DNA of 64,000 nt from contig NZ_CP036265.1 in assembly GCF_007743815.1 (NCBI RefSeq), positions 3,614,823-3,678,822 on the forward strand, in the 5' to 3' direction. Below the pieces are notes generated by a model. It was not told where the DNA came from. It made no database searches and saw nothing but the letters and a program-made list of their open reading frames with translations. The position numbers and the translations under genes are program-made. This document shows, one piece after another, positions 9,021 through 17,594 of the stretch (position 1 is its first letter; the number at the start of each line of letters is the position of its first letter). The stretch is from Alienimonas californiensis. Lineage in GTDB: Bacteria; Planctomycetota; Planctomycetia; Planctomycetales; Planctomycetaceae.

Positions 9021-9475
9021 AAGACCGCGTCGGAATCCCCGAAGGCTATAGCGATCTGATGGAGCGACTTCGTCGCGACGATCGCGAAGGCGTCTTCGAC
9101 ACGAACCAAAAAACGCTTATGTTCGCCGCGGCCGTCGGCTGGGCGACCGCTCGAGACGAGGTCGACCTGACCGAGCAGGTCCCGTCCAAGACGGGGGACA
9201 GCATCCGGTTGGACATCTTCCGAACGGCGGACGATCTGCCGTTCCTCGACGCCCTCGCCGTTGATCGGGAGGACGACCTCAAGGTGATGTCGGACGAACG
9301 GCAGCCGGATCGGATCACACTGTTCGAACAATACGCCGCCGCCGGTCTCGCCAAAATGCGGCACTACTGCATCGAGGACAATCCGGACTCCCTTCTAGAC
9401 GGTCTCATCCGGCTTATGACGGATCTCGATCGCGAAGCCGGGGGCGACCTTCCTGGCTTGGACGGGGTGTTTTAG
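9017..9475 (+). CDS. DNA phosphorothioation-associated protein 4-like
   Basis: 152 residues, acidic, starting at GTG 9017 in a GTGA overlap with the ATPase gene. It contains NQKTLMFAAAVGWATAR and, further on, FEQYAAAGLAKMRHY. This fits the small family annotated as dnd system-associated protein 4, whose members carry an 'N-x-K-x-x-x-F-x-x-[AL]-G' segment. No catalytic motif is visible and its mechanism is unknown. It ends the five-gene operon; dndA converges on it with only 12 bp between the stops, leaving no room for a strong terminator. Confidence 0.7.
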   Translation: MKDRVGIPEGYSDLMERLRRDDREGVFDTNQKTLMFAAAVGWATARDEVDLTEQVPSKTGDSIRLDIFRTADDLPFLDALAVDREDDLKVMSDERQPDRITLFEQYAAAGLAKMRHYCIEDNPDSLLDGLIRLMTDLDREAGGDLPGLDGVF

Positions 9476-9487
9476 GCCGACTTGCTC

Positions 9488-10651
9488 TCAGATCAAGCGA
9501 GCCGCCGCCTGCCCGACAGCCTGCCAATTCAACGCCGGGGTTCGCTCGCACCAACTCAACCGCACGGCACCCCGCACCCTGGCTTCGGAGAGATCGTGTG
9601 CCCGCAGTACGTGGCTCGGCTCCGTGCCCGCGGAGGTGCAGGCAGAGCCATTGCTGGCTGCCAGCAGGCCTTTCCATGCCAGTAGAACCGCTTCGCCGTC
9701 AAGCCAGCCGTCGGCGCCGTCGCGGATGCTGACGTTCACGCAGTTCGGCAGGGCGGTGTCCGGGTCTGTATTGAAGTCGACGCCGTGGGGGAGAGCGGCA
9801 AGACCTTCCAGGATACCCCGCCGGTAACGCTCGCAGGCAACTCGCCACTCTTGAGTGCCGCTTGCTGCCGCTTCTGCAGCGGCACCAAAGCCTACGAGTA
9901 ACGCCGTCGGAAGCGTGCCCGGGCGTAAACCTCGTTCCTGACCACCCCCAAGTTGCACCGCGACTAGCGGCGGCGGGCGAAAACGACGTTTCTTCATCAG
10001 CAACGCGCCGATACCCATCGGACCGCCGAGTTTGTGGCCGCTGACAGCGATCAGGTCCACACGGTCGTGTCGGAGCGGCTCGGGGTCCTTACAGAAGCCT
10101 TGTGCAGCGTCGACGTGCAGGAAGACGGGACGGTCGCCGAGGCCGTCCGCGATCGCCTCGATCGGCTGTATCACGCCGGTCTCGTTGTTCACGTGCATGA
10201 CGGACACCAGCAAGGTGTCGTCGCGGACCTCATCAAGGATTCGCGACGGATCGACGCGTCCGCTCGCTTCCGGCTGCACGAACGTGACGTCGAACCCTCG
10301 GGCGGCGAGAGATTCCAACGGCTCGAGAACCGCGTGGTGTTCAATGCCAGTGGAGACGATGTGCTTCCGCTTGACTGCCGCGTCCGAGGCGGCGAGCCCG
10401 AGCAGGGCGAGGTTGTTCGCCTCCGTCGCCCCCGACGTGAAAATAACGCCGGACGCCGGCAGGCCCGCCGCGGCGGCGACCTGCTCGCGAGCCCGCTGCA
10501 CGGCCTTCGCTGCCGCCGCTCCGTAGCCGTGGGTGCGGCTGCCGGGGTTCGCCGGGCGGGCCGGATCCAGCCACTCCAGCATCGCGTCGCGGGCCGCCGG
10601 GAGCAGCGGCGTGGTCGCATTGCAGTCCAGATAGACCGGATGTTCAGGCAT
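9488..10651 (-). CDS. dndA: Cysteine desulfurase DndA
   Basis: 387 residues from ATG 10651 (MPEHPVYLDCNATTP). PLP-dependent class V aminotransferase fold: SGATEANNLAL, HVDAAQ, the Schiff-base lysine in VSGHKLGG, and the active-site cysteine in NGSACTSAG. It mobilises sulfur from L-cysteine and passes it to DndC for insertion into the DNA backbone. The assignment as DndA rather than a housekeeping IscS/NifS rests on its place divergent from dndBCDE. A longer in-frame extension upstream exists but has no homologous character. It converges with the five-gene operon on its other side. Confidence 0.9.
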   Translation of the reverse strand: MPEHPVYLDCNATTPLLPAARDAMLEWLDPARPANPGSRTHGYGAAAAKAVQRAREQVAAAAGLPASGVIFTSGATEANNLALLGLAASDAAVKRKHIVSTGIEHHAVLEPLESLAARGFDVTFVQPEASGRVDPSRILDEVRDDTLLVSVMHVNNETGVIQPIEAIADGLGDRPVFLHVDAAQGFCKDPEPLRHDRVDLIAVSGHKLGGPMGIGALLMKKRRFRPPPLVAVQLGGGQERGLRPGTLPTALLVGFGAAAEAAASGTQEWRVACERYRRGILEGLAALPHGVDFNTDPDTALPNCVNVSIRDGADGWLDGEAVLLAWKGLLAASNGSACTSAGTEPSHVLRAHDLSEARVRGAVRLSWCERTPALNWQAVGQAAARLI

Positions 10652-10754
10652 GGCTGTTTGTGAGAATCGGGGCCGACGTTTGGATGTCGCGGTGCATCTT
10701 GACAAACAGTTGCCGTCCGCACACTGTACCCCGCCAGTCCTCAAGGGGTCCGCC
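10652..10754. promoter_or_regulatory. dndA-dndB divergent promoter region with inverted repeat
   Basis: 103-bp spacer between divergent dndA and dndB. TTGACA at 10699-10704 is a good -35 for dndB; 17 bp on, CACTGT (10722-10727) is a weak -10. CTGTTTGT (10654-10661) and ACAAACAG (10702-10709) form an 8-bp perfect inverted repeat, 10 bp with one mismatch, with 40 bp between the arms. The right arm overlaps the -35. DndB is a known negative regulator of dnd transcription in some bacteria, so an operator role is plausible. An 8-bp match in a spacer this size could also be chance. Confidence 0.45.
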
Positions 10755-11924
10755 ATGTCAGTGAACAGGAAAGCCGCCCCGCCCGCCGTGGGCAGCGGTC
10801 TGGCCAGTGGGCGGGAGCGACGGCAGATCGGGCGAGTAAGCTTCGGATACGACTTCCCTGCGATCCGCGGCATCCAAGCCGGTCGGGAATACTACATCAG
10901 CATGTGCCCGCTGAGGTTGGTGCCCAAGCTGTTCACGTTCGACAACGAAGAACTGCCGCCCGAACTGCGGGCACAGCGGGCGTTGAACAAGGGGCGTCTG
11001 CCGGAGATCACCCGGTACGTACTCGACAACCCGGACGACTACTGCTTTAGCGCTATCACCGCCTCGATCGATTCTGACGTCCAGTTCGAGCCGCTCGACG
11101 AAGATGGGCTGCTCGGCAAGCTCAGCATCCCGATGGGGGCGAAGCTCATCATCAACGACGGTCAGCACCGGCGGGCGGCGGTGCAGCGTGCGTTGGAGGA
11201 GAACCCCGACCTGGGCGACGAAAGCATCGCGGTCGTGTTCTTCCTCGATCTCGGGCTGGAACGCTGCCAGCAGATGTTCGCGGACCTCAACCGGCACGTC
11301 GTCCGCCCGAGCAAAAGCATCGGCGTGCTCTACGACCACCGCGACGACAAGGCAGTCCTCGCCCGGTTAATGGTGCTCGGCAGCGACTTCTTCAAGCCGC
11401 TGGTCGAACTGGAGGGCAGCAGCCTGTCGCCCAGGTCGAAGCGGCTATTCACCCTCTCGGCGATCTATAACGCCAATACGGCTCTCCTAGATCGGCTGGA
11501 GATCGAAGATCGCGACGAGGCTAGGAAACTAGCCGTGGCGTGGTGGGAGGCCGTCGCGGATCATGTGCCGGAGTGGCGGCTTGTTCACCAGCACAAGATG
11601 AGCGCGGGGGACGTTCGCAAGCAGTTCATCCACACGCACAGCACCACGCTCGTCGCATTGGGCAGAACGGGCAACTCGCTGCTGCACGCCGACTCGGACC
11701 CGAAGGTGTGGCGTGCGAAGTTGGAACCGCTCCGCACGCTCCGTTGGGGCCGAACGGAGGAGGTCTGGCAGGGCCGCACCGTCATCAACGGGCAGGTCAA
11801 GAAGGGAGACCAGAACGTGCGGCTGACCGCGAATGCGATCAAGACGCACCTCGGATTGCCGCTCGGACCGGAAGAACGGCGGGCCGAGGAACAGTTCACC
11901 CCGCCGAGGGGCGACCGCCGATGA
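10755..11924 (+). CDS. dndB: DNA sulfur modification protein DndB (DGQHR domain)
   Basis: 389 residues from ATG 10755. The DGQHR motif is at 135-139 within INDGQHRRAAVQRAL, followed by FADLNRHVVRPSKSI, both hallmarks of DndB. DndB is not needed for sulfur insertion itself; it regulates dnd expression and the frequency of modification in known systems. It is first in the dndBCDE operon, and its TGA overlaps the dndC start (ATGA). A 35-codon in-frame extension upstream of ATG 10755 would run through the promoter region and is rejected. Confidence 0.92.
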   Translation: MSVNRKAAPPAVGSGLASGRERRQIGRVSFGYDFPAIRGIQAGREYYISMCPLRLVPKLFTFDNEELPPELRAQRALNKGRLPEITRYVLDNPDDYCFSAITASIDSDVQFEPLDEDGLLGKLSIPMGAKLIINDGQHRRAAVQRALEENPDLGDESIAVVFFLDLGLERCQQMFADLNRHVVRPSKSIGVLYDHRDDKAVLARLMVLGSDFFKPLVELEGSSLSPRSKRLFTLSAIYNANTALLDRLEIEDRDEARKLAVAWWEAVADHVPEWRLVHQHKMSAGDVRKQFIHTHSTTLVALGRTGNSLLHADSDPKVWRAKLEPLRTLRWGRTEEVWQGRTVINGQVKKGDQNVRLTANAIKTHLGLPLGPEERRAEEQFTPPRGDRR

Positions 11925-13618
11925 ACCAGAATGCGCAACGATCACTACTTGACGGCCGAGAGGCGACGATGACGGCCGAAACGACTAACGACGCCCCGAA
12001 CGGGCTGCTGGATAACCCTGCCCCCTTCATGGGCGGCGGGTCGGCGTTCGACGGCGGGATGAGCGGCGAACTGGCCGCCCTGCGGACGGAGATTTGCACG
12101 CTGTATAAAGACGACGCCGTCCCGTGGGTCATCGGCTATAGCGGCGGCAAAGATTCCACGGCGATCCTGCAGCTTGTCTGGCGGGCCTTGGAAAAACTGC
12201 CGGCCGCCGAGCGCACCAAGCCCGTGCACGTCATCAGCACGGACACGCTCGTTGAGAACCCCGTCGTGGCGGCATGGGTTTCCGGCTCGTTGAAGAAGAT
12301 CGGCGACGCAGCCCGCGAGCAGGGCTTGCCGATTCAATCGCATCGGCTCACCCCGCCGGTCGAGGACACCTTCTGGGTGAACCTGATCGGCCGCGGCTAC
12401 CCCGCCCCCCGGAACAAGTTCCGGTGGTGCACAAACCGCCTAAAGATTCAGCCGAGCAACAACTTCATCCGCGACGTGGTGCGGGAGAACGGCGAGGCGA
12501 TCCTCGTGCTCGGCACCCGGCGGGCCGAGAGCCAAGCCCGCGCCCGCAACATGGCCAAGCACGCGGAGAACGCCGTCCGAGATCGTCTCTCGCCGAACGT
12601 GACGCTGCCGAACTGCCTGATTTACACGCCCATCGAGCGTTGGGCGAACGACGACGTGTGGGCGTTCCTCACCCGCGAGGGCAACCCGTGGGGACAGGAC
12701 AACCACGCCCTCATGGGCATGTACCGCGGGGCCAGCGAGGACGGCGAGTGCCCGCTCGTGGTCGATAAGACCACTCCCTCCTGCGGCAACAGCCGGTTCG
12801 GGTGCTACGTCTGCACGCTCGTCGATCAGGACCGCTCGATGGCGGCCATGATCCAGAACGATGCCGAGAAGGAATGGATGGAGCCGTTGCTCGCCCTGCG
12901 AGACGAACTCGATTTTCGCGGTGACGAGAAGCGGGCGACCGAGAAGAAGAACCGCGACTATCGCCGGCTGTCCGGCAACCTCACGCTCTACCACCCCGGC
13001 GATAGCGACGAGAGCCAACTCGTCCGCGGGCCGTACACGCAGGAGGCTCGCGCCAACTGGCTGCGTCGCGTACTGGAAACCCAGCAAATCGTCCGAGAGA
13101 TCGGTCCTCCCGCAGTCGCCGAGACGGAGCTATTGACCCTTCCCGAGCTGCAGGAGATTCGTCGACTGTGGGTCGTCGAGAAACACGAAATTGAGGACCT
13201 CGTTCCGCAGATCTACGAGGAGGCGATCGGCGAGGCCTATCCGGGACCGCCGATCGACGAGGACCTCGTGTTCGACGCCGAGGCGCTGGCGATGCTGCGC
13301 GAGGAGTCGCAACCTGGCGTCGGCGGCGACGATCCCGCCGTCCCCGCCGCCGGTCCGCTGACTTTCGAGTTAGCTCGCAACCTGCTGGACGTGGAGCGTC
13401 GATTCCGCACCAAGGCGAACCGCCGCGGACTGTATAAAGCGTTGGAGAAGACCGTCGAGAAATGTTTCTACGACGGCGAGGACGACGCGCTCGACCGGGC
13501 CCGCCAACGCAGCGGCGAGGACGAACAGGAACCGCCGAAGAAGGAGCTCGTCCAGATCAGCCTGCTGCAACCGATCAACGACGCGGAACAGAACGCGGAG
13601 GCCGTCGATGCGGATTGA
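11921..13618 (+). CDS. dndC: DNA sulfur transferase DndC (PP-loop, Fe-S)
   Basis: 565 residues from ATG 11921. The PP-loop YSGGKDST (73-80) marks the PAPS-reductase/ATP-pyrophosphatase fold. C170 (FRWCTNR) with C288, C295 and C298 (C-x6-C-x2-C) form the cysteine set expected for the 4Fe-4S cluster of DndC. The protein activates DNA with ATP and transfers sulfur delivered by DndA. The start overlaps dndB (ATGA) and the end overlaps dndD by 11 bp, so expression is coupled. The C-terminal 120 residues are more variable, with LARNLLDVERRFRTKANR near the end. Confidence 0.93.
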   Translation: MNQNAQRSLLDGREATMTAETTNDAPNGLLDNPAPFMGGGSAFDGGMSGELAALRTEICTLYKDDAVPWVIGYSGGKDSTAILQLVWRALEKLPAAERTKPVHVISTDTLVENPVVAAWVSGSLKKIGDAAREQGLPIQSHRLTPPVEDTFWVNLIGRGYPAPRNKFRWCTNRLKIQPSNNFIRDVVRENGEAILVLGTRRAESQARARNMAKHAENAVRDRLSPNVTLPNCLIYTPIERWANDDVWAFLTREGNPWGQDNHALMGMYRGASEDGECPLVVDKTTPSCGNSRFGCYVCTLVDQDRSMAAMIQNDAEKEWMEPLLALRDELDFRGDEKRATEKKNRDYRRLSGNLTLYHPGDSDESQLVRGPYTQEARANWLRRVLETQQIVREIGPPAVAETELLTLPELQEIRRLWVVEKHEIEDLVPQIYEEAIGEAYPGPPIDEDLVFDAEALAMLREESQPGVGGDDPAVPAAGPLTFELARNLLDVERRFRTKANRRGLYKALEKTVEKCFYDGEDDALDRARQRSGEDEQEPPKKELVQISLLQPINDAEQNAEAVDAD

Positions 13619-15668
13619 CGAACTCGTTCTAAACAACGTCGGCCCCTACCGCGGCGAGCAGCGGGCCAACCTACGCCCGGCCTCGCCGGACAGGCCGGTG
13701 ATTCTGTTCGGCGGTCTCAACGGGGCCGGGAAGACAACCATTTTGGAGGGCATTCAACTCGCCCTCTACGGCAACCTTTCCGAACCGGTCCGTCGCAGCG
13801 GGCTGGCCTATGACGAATACCTGCGGCGATCGACGAATCGTTCGTCGCCGTCGTCTGAGGGCTCGGCGGTTGAGGTCACGTTCACCGTGCACGAATCCGG
13901 CAAGCCGAAGGAGTACCGACTCCGCCGGTGTTGGAGCCTCACGCCGTCCGCCTCAAAGAAGGCTAAGGAAGTCCTCGACATCTGGGTCGACGGCGAACCT
14001 GATCCGCCCCTGTGTGGCCTGTGGCCGGAGCACGTCGCCCAATTCCTGCCGCCACGACTCGCCCCGCTGTTCTTCTTTGACGGGGAACGGATCGAGCAAC
14101 TCGCCGACCCCGAACAGTCCGCGGGGACGCTCCGCACCGCCGTTGGCGCGTTGTTGGGAGCCGATCTCGTCGACCAGTTGCATGCGGACCTCGACGTCCT
14201 GCTAAAACGCCGCCAGGTTGATCGAGCCGCTGAGCAGGACGATCGGGTGCCTGCCGCTGAGAACGCTTTGGACGCAGCCGAGGAGGCGAGACAGGTCGTG
14301 GCACAGGCGGTCGCCGATGCGCGCTCACAGCTCGATCGGGCCGAGGAGCTGCTCAAGAGGGCGGATCGCCGCTACAGCGAACAGGGCGGTCGAGCCGCCG
14401 ACGACCGCCGCGAGAACGAGAAGCGGCTGGAAAAGGCTGTCACGGAACGTCGGGGCGTCGAGCAGGAGATGCGAACCCTCGCCGCCGGTTCGCTTCCGCT
14501 GGCTCTCCTTTCCCCGCTCATCAAGCGGACCGAGGAGCAGTTGGAGAAAGCCGGTCGCCGGTCAGACCAGCGTGTCGCCGCTCACGTGCTGCGAGACGCG
14601 GCCGACCGATTAGAAGCGGAGCTTACGGCCTCCAAAGCCGACCCAAACGTAATGGAGATCGTCCGCGAGTGGGCTGCGAACGAGTCGTACGTTCCAGAGC
14701 ACTCGCGTGCCGCCCCCCCGGACGCGAAACGCACCGCCGATCGCCTCGCTCAACTCCGCACCGTCGTACTCCCCGCGGAGATTTTTAAGGCGAGAGAACT
14801 CGCGGTCCGTCACGCCGAGGCCGCAGGCCGGGCGGATGACCTGACCCGCACCCTGTCGATGACTCCAGACGCCGACGCCGTTCGCGAAGCGGCGTCCGAA
14901 CGCGAGGAGGCGTTGATGACGGTCGGTGCCAAGCGAGAAGCTCTCGCGAACGCGGACGAACGCCTCGCCGACGCCACCGTTGAGAGAGACCGTAGGCAGC
15001 GTGATTTTGATAAATTACTCGCCGAGGATCGGCTCGCCCGCGGCGAAGAGGCCGATGCCGCCCGGTTCAACCGTCACGCCGGAGCCGCTCGCGCCGCCCT
15101 GGCTCGGTTCGGCAGTCGCCTGCGTCGCCGGCACCTCGAACGGCTGGAAAAGCTGGTGCTCGAGTGCTTCCGATCCCTATTGAGGAAGACAGAGCTGGCC
15201 AGGGGACTCTCCATCGACCCGAAGACGTATGCCCTAAGCATTACGAATTCGGATGGCGAAGAGGTTCGCGCTGAACGGCTCAGTGCTGGCGAGCGTCAGT
15301 TGCTGGCCGTGGCGATGCTTTGGGCGATGGCCCGTGCCAGCGGCCGTCCTTTGCCCGTGGTCGTCGACACCCCGCTCGGTCGACTCGACGGCGTCCATCG
15401 CCGCCGGTTGGCGGAGCGGTACTTCCCGCACGCCGCCGGGCAGGTGATTCTGCTCTCGACCGACGAGGAGATCGACGTCGACCTCTACGCGTCGCTCGCC
15501 CCGCATATGAGCCGGGCGTTCCACCTCGACCACGACGAACGCGGCGGGACGGTGATCAAGAACGGCTACCCCTTTGGCGGCCACGAGAGCGAGTCCGTCG
15601 CCCGCGAACCGGCCGAGCCGCGACGTTCTCACCCCGCCGCCTCTCGAACCGCCACGGTGCCGGTATGA
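13608..15668 (+). CDS. dndD: DNA sulfur modification ATPase DndD
   Basis: 686 residues from ATG 13608. It begins MRIDELVLNNVGPYRG, with Walker A GGLNGAGKTT at 35-44, a QLA...GT segment after FFFDGERIEQLAD, long coiled coils (about 200-530), signature LSAGERQLLAVAML (about 557-570) and Walker B VVVDTPLGRLD (about 582-592). DndD is an SMC-like ATPase thought to nick or remodel the DNA for sulfur insertion. No clear CxxC hook is seen in the middle, unlike the second ATPase encoded at 6930-9020. Its stop overlaps the dndE ATG (ATGA). Confidence 0.93.
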   Translation: MRIDELVLNNVGPYRGEQRANLRPASPDRPVILFGGLNGAGKTTILEGIQLALYGNLSEPVRRSGLAYDEYLRRSTNRSSPSSEGSAVEVTFTVHESGKPKEYRLRRCWSLTPSASKKAKEVLDIWVDGEPDPPLCGLWPEHVAQFLPPRLAPLFFFDGERIEQLADPEQSAGTLRTAVGALLGADLVDQLHADLDVLLKRRQVDRAAEQDDRVPAAENALDAAEEARQVVAQAVADARSQLDRAEELLKRADRRYSEQGGRAADDRRENEKRLEKAVTERRGVEQEMRTLAAGSLPLALLSPLIKRTEEQLEKAGRRSDQRVAAHVLRDAADRLEAELTASKADPNVMEIVREWAANESYVPEHSRAAPPDAKRTADRLAQLRTVVLPAEIFKARELAVRHAEAAGRADDLTRTLSMTPDADAVREAASEREEALMTVGAKREALANADERLADATVERDRRQRDFDKLLAEDRLARGEEADAARFNRHAGAARAALARFGSRLRRRHLERLEKLVLECFRSLLRKTELARGLSIDPKTYALSITNSDGEEVRAERLSAGERQLLAVAMLWAMARASGRPLPVVVDTPLGRLDGVHRRRLAERYFPHAAGQVILLSTDEEIDVDLYASLAPHMSRAFHLDHDERGGTVIKNGYPFGGHESESVAREPAEPRRSHPAASRTATVPV

Positions 15669-16078
15669 GCGATTCAACTTCGACCGAGGTGTCGGCTCCA
15701 ATCGTAGAGACCGTGCGACTCTCCCGCACCGCCCGCGACCAGATGCTGTCCCTCAAACGCCGCACCGGCATCGAAGGCTGGAACGTCCTGAGCCGGTGGG
15801 CCCTCTGCGTTTCCCTTGCCGAACCGACCCGCCCCCGCGATCCCGGCCCCGCCGGCGACGGCGGCATCGAGATGACCTGGAGAACGTTCGCCGGGGGCGA
15901 CGCGGACCTCTACGCCGCCCTAATCCGTCAACGGTGCACTGCGGACGGCCTCGCCGCAGACGATGCGACCGCAGTCGTTCAAGAGTTCCATCGCCACCTG
16001 CACCGCGGCGTCGCCTATCTAGTAGGAGAGCGTGATCTTGCGAGCGTTTCTCAGCTGGTCTCGAAGAGCCTCGCCTGA
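15665..16078 (+). CDS. dndE: DNA sulfur modification protein DndE
   Basis: 137 residues from ATG 15665. It contains VRLSRTARDQMLSLKRRTGI, then NVLSRWALCVSL and a C-terminal HLHRGVAYLVGE, all typical of DndE. DndE binds (nicked) DNA through basic residues and is required for phosphorothioation in most dnd systems. It is last of four overlapping genes; a 153-bp gap with a strong hairpin follows. Length is close to the family norm of 110-140. Confidence 0.9.
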   Translation: MSDSTSTEVSAPIVETVRLSRTARDQMLSLKRRTGIEGWNVLSRWALCVSLAEPTRPRDPGPAGDGGIEMTWRTFAGGDADLYAALIRQRCTADGLAADDATAVVQEFHRHLHRGVAYLVGERDLASVSQLVSKSLA

Positions 16079-16100
16079 CATCGGCATCGTCCAGCGAAAT

Positions 16101-16126
16101 CAACTGACGCTCACCAACGTCAGTTG
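16101..16126. promoter_or_regulatory. Perfect 9-bp inverted repeat after dndE
   Basis: CAACTGACG (16101-16109) and CGTCAGTTG (16118-16126) form a perfect 9-bp stem with an 8-nt loop, 23 bp after the dndE stop. No T-tract follows (GCGCAGCAGG), so a classic intrinsic terminator is unlikely. It could be an operator for the AIPR-methyltransferase transcript or an attenuating hairpin. Confidence 0.6.
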
Positions 16127-16231
16127 GCGCAGCAGGTACCCATCGGTAGATTGAGGTTGCCCTGGCTAGTTGGCTCGGGCGTGTTACGGCCGCGGGTAGA
16201 TCCCTCAGCCTTCCCCAACAGAAAGTTTCAG

Positions 16232-17512
16232 ATGGATACGCGTACGCCGCTGCGCCCGGTCGAATTCGAGTTCGCCGACGTCGAACTGAGGTCTCTACCG
16301 TTCCCCGAGGGATCCTCCCCCACCGGACGGGTCAAGCTGGGCACCTGCTTCCTTCCAGTCGACGATCTGCCCGACGAACTCAAGGAGTGGATGGGTGTTA
16401 ACCCTCGCCGCCCCCAGCTCAGTGCTAAGGGACGGCTGAAGGGGCCGGTCGCCAAGCGGATGGTGGAGACGTTGACGGACGACCCCTCCCGGTTCGTGCT
16501 GAAGAACATGGGCATCTACTTGCTGGTCGACGGGTTCGACCAGCAGAAGGAAGAAGGAGGCCGCTCGACCGTTCGCGTACGGCTATCTGATCCTGCCCTG
16601 CACGGGATCGTCAACGGAGGCCACACTTTCCACGCGATCATGGAGGCGCGGGAGCAGATCGGCGACGGAGATTCGTTGAATGCCCACGTGCGGGTCCACC
16701 TCATGCAGGGCGTGCACCCCGACGACATCGTGGAACTTGCTGAGGGGCTGAACCGTTCCGCTCAGGTAAATGACGCTAGCCTCGCCGAACTGACGGACCG
16801 CTTCGACCTCGTCAAGCGACACCTCGACGGGAAAACCGGTGCCGACAAGATCATCTACAAATCCGGTGACGTCGGCACAGTCAGCGTCGAGCAGGTTCTC
16901 GGGTTGCTGTCACTGTTCGACGTGAACCGCTTCTCCGATCGGAACACGCACCCGAATACGGTGTTTGGCCACCCGAAAGGGGTGTTGGATTTCTTCTTAG
17001 CGGACACCAAGCCGGCCGAAAAATGCGAACCCGGCGAGGTGCCCGCTAGGTCGTTCGAACGGATCGCCCCACGGTCTCATGAGATCCTCGTCCTTTCTGA
17101 ACGCATCAAACAGCGGAAAGAGATGAAGTCTCATTTCGGTAGCTTGAAGGTCGGTGAATCCAAAACCAGCAAGTATACCGGGGCCGGGAACGAGCGGTTC
17201 CGCAATCAAAAGTGCACGTTCGCTCCCGGACACTTCCACGTAAAGTTCATGCAGGGTTGGTTATACCCCATGCTGGCTGCCTTTCGGGCTAACGTCGACC
17301 GGGAGGCGTGGAAGGAAGGCCAACTTGAATGGTTAATGGATCCGCTTGAGCTGTTGGACGCTGCCGCCGACGAGATGGCTAAAATCATCTCGCAAGTGCA
17401 CAAGGAGAATAATGGCAAGCCCGCTGAGGTCGGTCGGAAGGAGGGGGCGTACCGCAGCTGCTACCACGCCGTCGCGTTCAAACTCGCACAAGACGGTCAC
17501 CCGATCGTATGA
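16232..17512 (+). CDS. AIPR (abortive infection phage resistance) family protein
   Basis: 426 residues from ATG 16232. A frame opening at TTG 16124 would run through the hairpin and lacks an RBS, so it is rejected. The NGGHT motif at 128-132, within LHGIVNGGHTFHAIMEA, and the VELAEGLNRSAQVNDASL segment are diagnostic of the AIPR family. That family includes phage-resistance proteins and is distantly reminiscent of the DGQHR motif of DndB. Molecular activity is not settled for the family. The 153-bp upstream gap with a hairpin suggests its own promoter. Presence inside a dnd island suggests an additional defence effector or regulator. Confidence 0.85.
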   Translation: MDTRTPLRPVEFEFADVELRSLPFPEGSSPTGRVKLGTCFLPVDDLPDELKEWMGVNPRRPQLSAKGRLKGPVAKRMVETLTDDPSRFVLKNMGIYLLVDGFDQQKEEGGRSTVRVRLSDPALHGIVNGGHTFHAIMEAREQIGDGDSLNAHVRVHLMQGVHPDDIVELAEGLNRSAQVNDASLAELTDRFDLVKRHLDGKTGADKIIYKSGDVGTVSVEQVLGLLSLFDVNRFSDRNTHPNTVFGHPKGVLDFFLADTKPAEKCEPGEVPARSFERIAPRSHEILVLSERIKQRKEMKSHFGSLKVGESKTSKYTGAGNERFRNQKCTFAPGHFHVKFMQGWLYPMLAAFRANVDREAWKEGQLEWLMDPLELLDAAADEMAKIISQVHKENNGKPAEVGRKEGAYRSCYHAVAFKLAQDGHPIV

Positions 17513-17594
17513 GTTCCGAAGGTCGATACCTCTGAATAAGGGAGCGTCGAAGGACACGGTTGAGCGGCGGGCGGTTGCGGTCGACTATTCTGTC

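Noticed and set aside
9488-10873. Long form of DndA with 74 extra N-terminal residues
   Set aside because: The extension crosses the dndA/dndB promoter and lacks family character; the PVYLDCNATTP start fits the family norm.
16124-16231. 36-codon N-terminal extension of the AIPR protein
   Set aside because: It would start at a TTG inside the hairpin with no RBS, and the residues look random.
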